37,075 nucleotides of DNA from Spirochaetaceae bacterium (GTDB taxonomy: Bacteria > Spirochaetota > Spirochaetia > DSM-2461), in contig JAEINM010000002.1 of assembly GCA_016342385.1 (NCBI GenBank), forward strand, positions 1 to 37,075, written 5' to 3'. The stretch's first letter is position 1. Every line of letters starts with the position of its first letter. The translations under genes were made by a program, and so were the position numbers. Below, piece after piece: positions 17,501 to 24,923 of this stretch. The notes beneath the pieces are model-generated. The model was not told where the DNA came from and did no database searches. It saw only the letters and a program-made list of their open reading frames with translations.

Positions 17501-17965
17501 ATTTCCCTGAGCCAGTAAAATTGACCGGGTGAACTGTTCATAATCCAGTCCGGCAATCTCCGTTACAATAAGAGGCACATTACTTTTTTTCTCTTCAATT
17601 ATTTCTTCTTTGTCACCATTTATCCGTGTTATGAACATCTTGGAATTCTGCAGTTTTCCGTCGGATTTGCCTCTGGATCTCCTTTGTTCCCATCGACTTC
17701 TATAGGTATTTCCGTCAATGGAAAAAGTCAGTTCGGAAAAACATTCACCACAGTGGCGGCTCATTATTTCATCGGGGTTTTTCAGCCGTGGTGTTCTGCC
17801 GTATAAAGCCAGGCATATGGCATCAAATATGGTTGATTTTCCGGCTCCGGTGGGACCCGTAATAGCAAAGAGTCCCGACCCGTTAAAGGGTTTTTTATTA
17901 AAGTGAATATCTGATCTTCCCTGAAGAGAATTCAGGTTTAAAATTGAAAGAGTTTCAATTTTCAT
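14507..17965 (-). CDS. sbcC: Exonuclease subunit SbcC (Rad50-like ATPase)
   Basis: Large SMC-like ATPase that partners SbcD to cut hairpins and process blocked double-strand ends. I choose ATG 17965 because GGGG lies nine bases upstream and it begins MKIETLSILNLNSLQG, the family N-terminus. An ATG at 17986 is in frame but less likely. Domains: Walker A GPTGAGKS (37-44), Q-loop around SILLAQGNFASFL, about 800 residues of coiled coil with the zinc hook CPVC near residues 569-572, ABC signature LSGGESFLVSLS, Walker B DSLFLDEGFGTLD, and the H-loop IISH. About 1,150 residues, normal for the family. It overlaps the sbcD 3' end by 11 bases, as is usual for this pair. Confidence 0.97.
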   Translation of the reverse strand: MKIETLSILNLNSLQGRSDIHFNKKPFNGSGLFAITGPTGAGKSTIFDAICLALYGRTPRLKNPDEIMSRHCGECFSELTFSIDGNTYRSRWEQRRSRGKSDGKLQNSKMFITRINGDKEEIIEEKKSNVPLIVTEIAGLDYEQFTRSILLAQGNFASFLIAGVNERADLLEKMTGSEIYTRISIEAFNRSKIEDEKLDRLKEKLGDTEILNVSLRNEYTVALDTLHNKREEIRNKITTYSESQKWLEQDVILKNRVDGAKYELERVQKIENEVEPLKAEYEKKLRIVNNLPVYKSYISLRKEISRKKNELIDSENQENSLNITLEKLYVDLENKKESLSENSRTIIELQNNIEQIQILQQRSESERETLSKSNERMADLKNQMRENEENIHSCEVLLTTLNKKEMALREYLESHPGYGEIMDFLPLVKEKIPRYLSLLSELSSFKKGTIQNIERLKIRLDKEKQALKSLSFKIRKVKDEKPSNREELDKKKEILLKLSPIGKSYNKGIENKKNLLENKKKCEAALNKTLVQLDKKKNELSLAKDEQKIQSMVNHAQIIRKDLSEGDICPVCRATVHDLPSFSESDDTRDYEIILERIRNEIQKLESGKDVLNEQLGINEKDLREQAVKQEMLEQEWAENKKPFFPDLHPSHRDAANEIYSFNESEIAQYNNWEYEYNSLLDEERILKETCEHLDKKYEKSIHTLDLQNEMICLKDSINPLVQPLKLTADTTNLVGLLKSYRDAYVSKSDELIQIRMHLSETQNNLKNFSAQTIQLSRQQKQLIDENALMNSKILRLKSEIETISGTESLESIRKKIRNLKEGSEKELENTKIEIGETREKLSLIKGNCENYLKELPEMTNQLTDLDSQLKTILSREKLDLSDFEKEDIEEDMIRVRDQLESVKEKRIRAEEAYHNARTVEEGHKKSEPPIQFLENVSGNLKLLKEEIEETSRGIGILDEKLMSDNNKREKLKGLSLQIENQEKDCLKWSKIKNLIGSADGKIYRRFVQGLTLEKLVYLANNHLLKLNNRYRIERSSQKELEIEIVDCWQADTVRPSTTLSGGESFLVSLSLSLGLSELVGNKVTIDSLFLDEGFGTLDPDTLEIVLSALETFQSSGKLIGIISHIEAIRERISVQIKVKKLAGGRSILEIV

Positions 17966-19175
17966 CGCAATTATCCCCTTCTTCAACCTTTATCATCAGT
18001 TCATTGTACAAAGGAAGGAGATCACTGATATCGTCTTCTGTTAAGCCGGATTTCTCACATCTTTTAATAAACACTTCTTCCACTGTCAGATCTTTGATCT
18101 CAATCGATCTCTCCGGTGATAGAATATTCTCTCCCTCTACTGTTAAAACCTTAATTCTCAGAAACTCAAAACCTTTACCCAAGGCTCTTTCATTCATCAG
18201 TTTATTAATATCTCCAATAGCCTTTCCTCCTGAAATTTCAGCATCTGCCCAGAAAGGTCCATCGGGGGGATCAAATTCGTCCAGTTGATTGATGACTTCC
18301 TCAAAATCCCCTTTAAATCGTATCAACTTTCTAAATTCAGGTACTTGTACAGAAATGACATTCAGTAGTTCAGATCCATTGAATTCTGAAATAAGTACCT
18401 GCTTGTCACCCTTTTCTCCGAAGTCCATATGCAGGGGAGAACCGCAATATCTGAGATCTTGTCTTGAAGCAACTTTTTGAGGCTTGTGAATATGACCCAA
18501 AGCCGTATAATCAAATCCGTCACTAAATATATCAGCGGGAATAGATCCTAGATTTCCAACATAGAGATCTCTCTGACCGGCTCCCGAAAGGCTGCCTGTA
18601 ATGAATAAATGACCCATGGCAAGAATTGGTATATTAGACTGATCTTTTACCTCAAGAGCTCTATGAAGAGTTCTTCTATAGTATGTCATTATACCATCTA
18701 TGACCGCGGTTTCTCTCTCCTGCCAGAATTCTCCGGCTTTTGGTATATGAACATCTCTTTCCCGTAGAAAAGGGACAGCACAGACTATCGCCATTGGCTT
18801 TCCACTAGAATCTCTTATGGTTATAACATCATCTTCGGGAGTATTACCTGTACCTCCATTGACATATACAGAAAGATGTCTGAGTAACTCTTTCGGGGAA
18901 TTGAGTTTCGTAATTGAATCGTGATTTCCCCCGATAATGACAGTGGCATGGCAGCAGCTTTCCCTGATGGAGCAGAGAAAATCATAATAGAGCATTTCGG
19001 CACTGTTCGGAGGATTTGTACTGTCAAAAATATCACCGGAAACCAGCAATATATCAATAGACTCTTTGTCTAAAGTTTCTCTGAGCCACATAAGGAATTC
19101 TTTTTGTTCATCTATTCTCTCTCTGTCGCATAATCGGGCCCCAAGATGCCAGTCAGAAGTATGTAAAATCCGCAT
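17955..19175 (-). CDS. sbcD: Exonuclease subunit SbcD (Mre11-like nuclease)
   Basis: Metal-dependent nuclease subunit of SbcCD. The 406-residue product has the calcineurin-like phosphoesterase motifs in order: SDWHLG (residues 7-12), VSGDIFD, GGNHDS, AMGHLFITG and ALGHIHKPQ, which supply the two-metal site. The C-terminal third is the capping and SbcC-binding region. It is the first gene of the proposed operon sbcD-sbcC-punA-helicase-DHOD-like-orphan, with a plausible promoter just upstream (19209-19236) and an AAGGTGA ribosome site. Confidence 0.97.
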   Translation of the reverse strand: MRILHTSDWHLGARLCDRERIDEQKEFLMWLRETLDKESIDILLVSGDIFDSTNPPNSAEMLYYDFLCSIRESCCHATVIIGGNHDSITKLNSPKELLRHLSVYVNGGTGNTPEDDVITIRDSSGKPMAIVCAVPFLRERDVHIPKAGEFWQERETAVIDGIMTYYRRTLHRALEVKDQSNIPILAMGHLFITGSLSGAGQRDLYVGNLGSIPADIFSDGFDYTALGHIHKPQKVASRQDLRYCGSPLHMDFGEKGDKQVLISEFNGSELLNVISVQVPEFRKLIRFKGDFEEVINQLDEFDPPDGPFWADAEISGGKAIGDINKLMNERALGKGFEFLRIKVLTVEGENILSPERSIEIKDLTVEEVFIKRCEKSGLTEDDISDLLPLYNELMIKVEEGDNCDEN

Positions 19176-19208
19176 GAATTGTATTATTCACCTTTTTGAT
19201 CAATATAG

Positions 19209-19236
19209 ATAGTATCCAGCATTTATATAGGTTCAA
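19209..19236 (-). promoter_or_regulatory. Possible promoter of the sbcD operon
   Basis: On the minus strand TTGAAC (19236-19231), a 16-base spacer, then TACTAT (19214-19209). Both boxes have two mismatches to consensus or fewer. No SOS box (CTG-N10-CAG type) is evident next to it. Confidence 0.4.
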
Positions 19237-19369
19237 TCATAGTATTGCTCTATTGAGTAAATGATATTTTCCTATATTTCAGGACAATATCATTTTAATA
19301 AAGAAATCCTATACTTTAAAAGCACTATTTGATATTTTTACCCTGTCATCGGGGTTTTCAATATATCTT

Positions 19370-19398
19370 TTGACAAATTGTCAGACATATCATATTCT
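19370..19398 (+). promoter_or_regulatory. Predicted promoter of the nucleotidase gene with overlapping palindrome
   Basis: TTGACA (19370-19375), 17 bases, TATTCT (19393-19398). A perfect small palindrome TGACAA-A-TTGTCA (19371-19383) covers the -35 box and could be an operator. Further down, the leader can form alternative 7-bp hairpins just ahead of the AGGAG ribosome site at 19431-19435. Confidence 0.6.
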
Positions 19399-19440
19399 GA
19401 ATGGTGAATGTAACTAGTTCCATTCACAAAAGGAGTGTAT

Positions 19441-21249
19441 ATGAAAAAAAGTGTATTGAAAAAAGTTTTTTTGCCAATACTGGTAATCTCGACATTACTA
19501 TTTGCGGCCTGTCAGACCTCACCGGGAAGCGGTGAAAAACCTCAGGATTTTGTTTTAACTATTTTTGAGACCACCGATACCCATGGTGCTCTTCTCCCCT
19601 ATGATTTTATAAACGATAAGGATTCACCTACTTCTCTGGCTCAGGTGTACAGTTTGATAAAAGAAGCCAGAGCTGTTGAAGGTCAGGAAGTTCTATTACT
19701 CGATAATGGTGATATTCTTCAGGGACAACCCATTGTCTACTATTCCAATTTTGAGGATGTAAATAATCCTCATGTAGCCTCTGAAGTGATGAATTATATG
19801 GGTTATGATGCCGGTTCAGTCGGAAATCACGATATCGAAGCCGGTCATGCTGTTTATGATAAACTTGTAAAAGAATTGGATTTTCCATGGCTTGCAGCAA
19901 ATGTTGTTGACAAAAAAAGCGGGGAACCCTATTTCGAGCCCTATACAATTATCAACCGAAAAGGTGCTAAGATCGCTATCCTCGGATTATGTACACCTGG
20001 TGTTCCTACCTGGCTACCTGTAAATTTGTGGGAAGGAATGGAATTTAAAGGGATGGTTGAAACGGCCAAATTATGGATACCAAAAATCCAGGCAGAGGAA
20101 AATCCTGATCTGATTATCGGTTTATTTCATGCCGGTACAGATTTTGAATATAGTGGATATTCAGCAGATGATGTGATGAATCCCAATGCTTCACTCCTGG
20201 TTGCAGAGCAGGTTCCCGGATTCGATATCATATTTACAGGTCATGACCATCAAACTCATAATGATTGGGTGGAAAATTCAGATGGTGGCAAAGTTCTCAT
20301 TTTAGGTTCATTAAACGCAGCCAGAGCCATTGCTTCTGCGGAAATTGATATGGATTATAATGAAGAAACAGGTCTATGGAAGAAAACAATCTCCGGGTCT
20401 ATTATAGAAGGGGAAGAGCTTGTTGCCGATCCTGATTTTATCAATCAATTTGCCTCTGTAAAAGAGGAGATAAAATCTTATGTAAATAAACCTATTGGTA
20501 CATTTACATCTACCATCTCTACAAGAGAATCTATGTTTGGAGATTCTGCTTTTGTAGATCTTATTCATAGAATCCAGCTGGAGATAACCGGAGCAGATGT
20601 ATCATTCGCAGCCCCATTATCTTTAGATGCCAGCATATCTGAAGGTGAAGTTTATGTTCGTGATATGTTCAATTTATACAAATATGAAAATCTTCTTTAT
20701 ACAATGGAATTAACTGGTAAAGAGATAAAAGATTTTCTTGAGTATTCTTATGCATACTGGTTTTCCACAATGGAAGGCCCCTCTGATCATTTGATTAATT
20801 ATAAACGGGATGCCGATGGAAATATGATCTGGAATGAGAGATATTCTACTTATGATACAGCGACAAGATATTACAACTATGATTCTGCCGCTGGCATTGA
20901 TTATACAGTTGATGTTTCTAAACCGGAAGGATCACGTGTAGAAATCAGTGGTTTCTCCGATGGAAAAGCTTTTGTGGAAGGTGAAAAATACAAAGTTGCC
21001 ATAAACTCATACAGAGCCACTGGTGGTGGTGGTCATCTAACCAAAGGTGCCGGAATAAAATCAGAAGATCTTGAGGGACTCACTCTGACATCTACCGATA
21101 AGGATTTAAGATACTATCTCCTGAAGTGGATAGAAGGTCAGGGAACCGTTACTCCTTCAGCAATCGGCAACTGGTCAGTGGTACCGGTTGACTGGTGGGA
21201 GACCGCCAAAGAAGTAGACTATAAAATACTTTTTGAAGGTGCAAAATAA
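19441..21249 (+). CDS. 5'-nucleotidase / 2',3'-cyclic-nucleotide phosphodiesterase family lipoprotein
   Basis: Exported metallophosphoesterase that releases phosphate from extracellular nucleotides. ATG 19441 follows AGGAG by five bases and gives MKKSVLKKVFLPIL ... LLFAAC, a lipoprotein signal with lipobox FAAC. N-terminal metallophosphatase domain: TTDTHGALLPYD, LDNGDILQGQP, VGNHDIEAGHAVYD, LFHAG and TGHDHQTHND supply the two-metal site. The C-terminal 5'-nucleotidase domain (from about residue 335) contains NSYRATGGGGHL, which resembles the CpdB/YfkN branch (2',3'-cyclic phosphodiesterase plus 3'-nucleotidase) more than UshA. 602 residues, full length. It is monocistronic, flanked by its own promoter and terminator. 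Exact substrate preference is uncertain. Confidence 0.93.
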   Translation: MKKSVLKKVFLPILVISTLLFAACQTSPGSGEKPQDFVLTIFETTDTHGALLPYDFINDKDSPTSLAQVYSLIKEARAVEGQEVLLLDNGDILQGQPIVYYSNFEDVNNPHVASEVMNYMGYDAGSVGNHDIEAGHAVYDKLVKELDFPWLAANVVDKKSGEPYFEPYTIINRKGAKIAILGLCTPGVPTWLPVNLWEGMEFKGMVETAKLWIPKIQAEENPDLIIGLFHAGTDFEYSGYSADDVMNPNASLLVAEQVPGFDIIFTGHDHQTHNDWVENSDGGKVLILGSLNAARAIASAEIDMDYNEETGLWKKTISGSIIEGEELVADPDFINQFASVKEEIKSYVNKPIGTFTSTISTRESMFGDSAFVDLIHRIQLEITGADVSFAAPLSLDASISEGEVYVRDMFNLYKYENLLYTMELTGKEIKDFLEYSYAYWFSTMEGPSDHLINYKRDADGNMIWNERYSTYDTATRYYNYDSAAGIDYTVDVSKPEGSRVEISGFSDGKAFVEGEKYKVAINSYRATGGGGHLTKGAGIKSEDLEGLTLTSTDKDLRYYLLKWIEGQGTVTPSAIGNWSVVPVDWWETAKEVDYKILFEGAK

Positions 21250-21274
21250 TCATTTAATTTAAAAATATATCTAT

Positions 21275-21310
21275 AAGGTGGATAGTTTCAGTGCTATCCA
21301 CCTTTTTTTT
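21275..21310 (+). terminator. Intrinsic terminator after the nucleotidase gene
   Basis: GGTGGATAG (21277-21285), an 8-base loop, CTATCCACC (21294-21302), then eight T. It lies 27 bases after the stop codon. Confidence 0.94.
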
Positions 21311-21473
21311 GATTTGTATTAATTTTTTTTATTTTTTTTATATGCAATGAATCATCTCAGAGTATTTTCTAATATTACAAACAGTACTTATATATTGATA
21401 TCTCTATATAAGTATTTTACAATCTTCGGCTTTTTGTATATCTTTGTATTAGTTTATTTTTTAGGAGTCATAA

Positions 21474-23192
21474 GTGATAAGAAGAGTTATAATATCATTT
21501 TTCATATTAATATCTTTTTCCCAGGTTCATGGGCAATTTTTAAATAATCAGGAGATACCTGAAGTTGATGTCATTATTGAAGTAATCCCCAATGAACTTA
21601 TGAGTGGAGATTCTTTCACTATTTACGCTTCGTATACAATACCAGAACATTATCACATGTTTCACAATGAAGAACTATTTAATATTTTTATTGATAATAA
21701 TGCAGGTTTTGTCGTATCAGAGACTGATTTTCCTATGGAAGAATCAGAACCTCTTTTAGGACTTCCCTCCTTTAGCGGGACTGTTACAATTTCAAAAATG
21801 ATATTAATTCCTGAGAATTATAAATCCGGTGATTTTTCACTAGAGATTCGAGCTGCATACCAGATCTGTGAAGATGATGGAACCTGTCTTCTTCCGGATT
21901 CTTTTATTGACACCAGGAATATTACCATTATAAACAATCAGGATACTTCTAAATCATCATCTTTAATATGGACAATAATGTGGTATATACTACTCGCTTT
22001 TGCCGGTGGATTAATTCTGAATGTAATGCCATGTGTTCTTCCGTTACTCTCGGTAAAAGCCTTAAACCTCGTAGAGCAAAGTCATCACGACAGGAAAACG
22101 ATACTAGTCTCATCATTATTATATGGTCTTGGAATTCTCATCTCTTTCCTCTCTCTGGCACTTGCAGTCATCATCCTAAAAAGTTCAGGAGAATTGTTCG
22201 GTTGGGGATTTCAGTTTCAGAATCCCCTCTTTGTCCTATTTCTATTGACTATAATATTTGTCTTCTCTCTTTCCCTCTTTGATGTTTTCACTTTAAATGC
22301 TCCCCGGAAAAGTATGACTAAAGCTTCGGAATACAGTGTCGGGAGAAGTTATAGTGGTTCTCTATTAACCGGAATTTTTGCCGTTCTTATCGCAACCCCC
22401 TGCACAGCACCATTTATGGGTGCTGCATTGGGATTTGCTTTTTCCCAGACTCCTCTTGTTATACTCCTGATCTTTTCATCACTCTCCTTCGGTTTTGCCC
22501 TCCCTTTTATTTTATTGGGATTAAATCCAAAGTTAATCAAAAAAATCCCCAAGCCGGGAAACTGGATGAATACATTTAAGGAGATCATGGGATTTCTGCT
22601 GCTGGGAACAGTTGTCTATCTGCTGACAACTCTCCACAGTTTAATCGGAGCATCAATAAAAGGTGTATTGTGGTTTTTGCTATTTACAGGTCTTTCAATA
22701 TGGATCTTCGGAAAATTCGGTTCTGTAATTGAAAAAAAATCAAAGAGGATTATTGCGGCAATTGTAGCTATAGCCCTTATCGTCTTTTCTGCTATGACCT
22801 TTGTAAATCTTGAAAGTAAATCTGAAAAATCTTCAATTGAAGGAGGATCATGGCAGGTTTTTTCTTCAGAACTCGTACAAAATTACCGTTTGGAAAATAA
22901 AGCGGTTTTCATAGACTTTTATGCAGACTGGTGCACCTCCTGTAAAGTTAATGATGCAACTGTACTCAATACCAAGAAAATCTCTAATCTTTTTAAAGAA
23001 TATGATGTGCAGTTATTAAAAGGAGATTTTACAGCCGGAGATCGGGAAATTGCCCAATGGTTATCGGACTTTGGACGGGCGGGAGTTCCACTGTACATAT
23101 TGTTCCGCCCTGGGGAAGAGGCGGTTGTTTTCCCTGAATTTCTTACCCAGTCCCAGTTAGAAGAGGAGATTAAAAAAATTCGATTGGAATAA
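21474..23192 (+). CDS. dsbD: Thiol:disulfide interchange protein DsbD
   Basis: Inner-membrane protein that carries reducing power from cytoplasmic thioredoxin to periplasmic thiol proteins. GTG start, with AGGAG six bases upstream. Signal peptide MIRRVIISFFILISFSQVHG. The N-terminal alpha domain has the Cys132-x5-Cys138 pair (ICEDDGTC). The eight-helix CcdA-like core begins near residue 165 and has NVMPCVLPLLS and IATPCTAPFMG, one Cys each. The C-terminal thioredoxin domain has DFYADWCTSCK with Cys487 and Cys490. All six redox cysteines are present. 572 residues, close to E. coli DsbD. The MATE exporter gene follows by 77 bases on the same strand. Client proteins are not evident nearby. Confidence 0.95.
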   Translation: MIRRVIISFFILISFSQVHGQFLNNQEIPEVDVIIEVIPNELMSGDSFTIYASYTIPEHYHMFHNEELFNIFIDNNAGFVVSETDFPMEESEPLLGLPSFSGTVTISKMILIPENYKSGDFSLEIRAAYQICEDDGTCLLPDSFIDTRNITIINNQDTSKSSSLIWTIMWYILLAFAGGLILNVMPCVLPLLSVKALNLVEQSHHDRKTILVSSLLYGLGILISFLSLALAVIILKSSGELFGWGFQFQNPLFVLFLLTIIFVFSLSLFDVFTLNAPRKSMTKASEYSVGRSYSGSLLTGIFAVLIATPCTAPFMGAALGFAFSQTPLVILLIFSSLSFGFALPFILLGLNPKLIKKIPKPGNWMNTFKEIMGFLLLGTVVYLLTTLHSLIGASIKGVLWFLLFTGLSIWIFGKFGSVIEKKSKRIIAAIVAIALIVFSAMTFVNLESKSEKSSIEGGSWQVFSSELVQNYRLENKAVFIDFYADWCTSCKVNDATVLNTKKISNLFKEYDVQLLKGDFTAGDREIAQWLSDFGRAGVPLYILFRPGEEAVVFPEFLTQSQLEEEIKKIRLE

Positions 23193-23269
23193 TTTTTATC
23201 TTCCTGTGGATAATATAGAAAAAAGAAATAATAATATAATAAATTTAAAAACAAATTTTTAGGAATCAA

Positions 23270-24613
23270 ATGAGAAATAAACTTTTAAAAAATCTACAGG
23301 GATCACGATACGTCTTATCTCTTGCTTTACCGGTTATGGGGACTCAAATTGCCAATACAATGGTTCAGCTTGTAGATACCATGTTTATCGGAAGAATTGA
23401 TGCTCTATCTTTAGGTGCTGTTGCATTAACAGGTACTCTTATCTGGAATTTCCAGATGATCTCTGAAGGTTTCTCAACAGGTTTAACCGCAACAATATCA
23501 AGAAGAATAGGTGAAAAAAAACCGGAAAAGGCATCAGAATTTCTCCGGACGGGATTATTATCTATTTTGATATTTTCGCTGATATTATTACCTCTTGTTT
23601 ATTTCGGATCGGAAAAATTATTATCATTAATTCGCGTTCCCGAAGATTTATTGACATTAGGCAATAGTTATTTCAAGACTTTTATGATATTTCTCCCATC
23701 TATATTTGGTTTGACTGCCATTCAGGCCGCTTTTAATGCCAGTGGTGAGACAAAGACAACGATGAAAGTCAGTATTATGATGAATATAATCAATATTATA
23801 ATGGACTGGGCGCTTATTTTCGGTCATTTAGGACTACCTGCATTGGGTATAGCCGGCGCGGCCTATGCTTCGGGAATCAGCTTTACATTCGGATTTATCT
23901 CATTGCTTTTTATCAGTTTTTTCAGAGAATGGAGTCCCCTTAAAGGATCGATAATCTATTCGTGGAAACATTTAAAGCTAATTGTTAAAATTGGAATACC
24001 GGCGCTTATCAGTAATATGGCTATGGCTATAAGTCAGATGTTAGTTATGGTGTTGGCAGTAACACCTCTTGGAAGCCTAAGTCTTGGAGCTTTCAATATA
24101 GTTATGAAACTGGCATCAGTCTCATTTATGCCGGGATTTGGTTTTGCTATTGCCGCATCGACCAGCACGGGACAATCTCTCGGTGAAGGAAATCCACTTA
24201 AAGCAAGAAAAATGACCATGATTGCGGCATTTTACTGCGTTTTAGTTATGGCTATTATCAGTATTACCTATTTTATAATTCCAGACCTGATGATTTCAAT
24301 GTTCACTACAGATCAAATTATCCTCTCAATGGCAAGAGATGCCTTGAGAATCTATGCTATATTTGCCGTTTTTCTTGCTCCGGCAATGGTTTTCGGTGGA
24401 ACCATTAGAGGGGCAGGTGATACAACTTTTGCAATGGTTGTTATGTTAATCAGCCGATTTATTCTCCGTTTGCCTGCCGCATGGATATTGGGTATTTATT
24501 TTGATGGTGGTCTTACAGGAGTCTGGTTAGCAATGTGCCTGGATTTTCTTGTGAGAGGAGCTATAATGTGGCTTCGTTTTAAGGGCGGAAAATGGGAAAA
24601 GGCCGTAGCCTGA
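23270..24613 (+). CDS. MATE family efflux transporter
   Basis: Integral membrane exporter of the multidrug and toxin extrusion (NorM/DinF-like) family, driven by sodium or proton gradients. 447 residues with twelve hydrophobic segments in two homologous halves. The N-terminal half has LALPVMGTQIANTMVQLVDT and MFIGRIDALSLGAVALTG. The second half starts near residue 240 with IGIPALISNMAMAISQMLVM and contains GFGFAIAASTSTGQSLGEGNP, which mirrors FSTGLTATISRRIGEKKP of the first half. AGGA precedes the ATG. It is possibly co-transcribed with dsbD. It is convergent with, and only five bases from, the 53-residue minus-strand gene. Substrate unknown. Confidence 0.95.
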   Translation: MRNKLLKNLQGSRYVLSLALPVMGTQIANTMVQLVDTMFIGRIDALSLGAVALTGTLIWNFQMISEGFSTGLTATISRRIGEKKPEKASEFLRTGLLSILIFSLILLPLVYFGSEKLLSLIRVPEDLLTLGNSYFKTFMIFLPSIFGLTAIQAAFNASGETKTTMKVSIMMNIINIIMDWALIFGHLGLPALGIAGAAYASGISFTFGFISLLFISFFREWSPLKGSIIYSWKHLKLIVKIGIPALISNMAMAISQMLVMVLAVTPLGSLSLGAFNIVMKLASVSFMPGFGFAIAASTSTGQSLGEGNPLKARKMTMIAAFYCVLVMAIISITYFIIPDLMISMFTTDQIILSMARDALRIYAIFAVFLAPAMVFGGTIRGAGDTTFAMVVMLISRFILRLPAAWILGIYFDGGLTGVWLAMCLDFLVRGAIMWLRFKGGKWEKAVA

Positions 24614-24618
24614 TCCCA

Positions 24619-24780
24619 TTAGTCCTGCCACATGACTTTAATTTTTTCCTGGCCGATCTTGTCGGTAATAATGTCGGCAAGCCGCAATAATTCCGGTTTA
24701 CAGCAATCAACAGTTTTACCATCATTTAATCTCTTTTTAAGTTCTGCGGCAAATTCAGAAATGCTTATCTCTTTTTCCAT
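24619..24780 (-). CDS. Small 53-residue protein, unknown
   Basis: A short gene easily missed by length cut-offs. ATG at 24780 is preceded by GGGAG with a six-base spacer. The 53-codon frame ends in TAA five bases from the MATE stop. The product starts MEKEISISEFAAELKKRL, is mostly helical and charged, and has a central DCCKPE with two adjacent cysteines and a C-terminal KVMWQD. There is no signal peptide or membrane helix. It is divergent from the dynamin-like GTPase gene, with the strong hairpin at 24841-24877 between them. Codon use and the ribosome site make it look real. Function cannot be assigned. Confidence 0.65.
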   Translation of the reverse strand: MEKEISISEFAAELKKRLNDGKTVDCCKPELLRLADIITDKIGQEKIKVMWQD

Positions 24781-24840
24781 ATATTTCTCCCTATAAATTA
24801 ATTATTCATATATTCTTTTCAAAAGCAAGAAATTATTTAC

Positions 24841-24877
24841 TTCTGTAGTGTACGGTATGCGACCGTACACTACAGAA
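24841..24877. repeat. Perfect 16-bp inverted repeat (hairpin) between divergent genes
   Basis: TTCTGTAGTGTACGGT (24841-24856) and ACCGTACACTACAGAA (24862-24877) are exact reverse complements around the 5-base loop ATGCG. It is much richer in G and C than the flanking sequence. No T run follows on either strand, so it is not a standard terminator. It lies 47 bases before the GTPase start and 61 bases before the small gene. It may be an operator, a leader-RNA hairpin, or a dispersed REP-like element. Confidence 0.85.
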
Positions 24878-24923
24878 AATTTCATTAGGAACTTAGAGGA
24901 TTATCATATATATTAATGGCTAT

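Noticed and set aside
19176-19300. LexA/SOS box ahead of the sbcD operon
   Set aside because: No convincing spaced palindrome of the known SOS types was found next to the predicted promoter.
24841-24877. CRISPR repeat or single-unit array
   Set aside because: Only one copy is present in the window and it is a self-complementary hairpin with no spacer-repeat periodicity.
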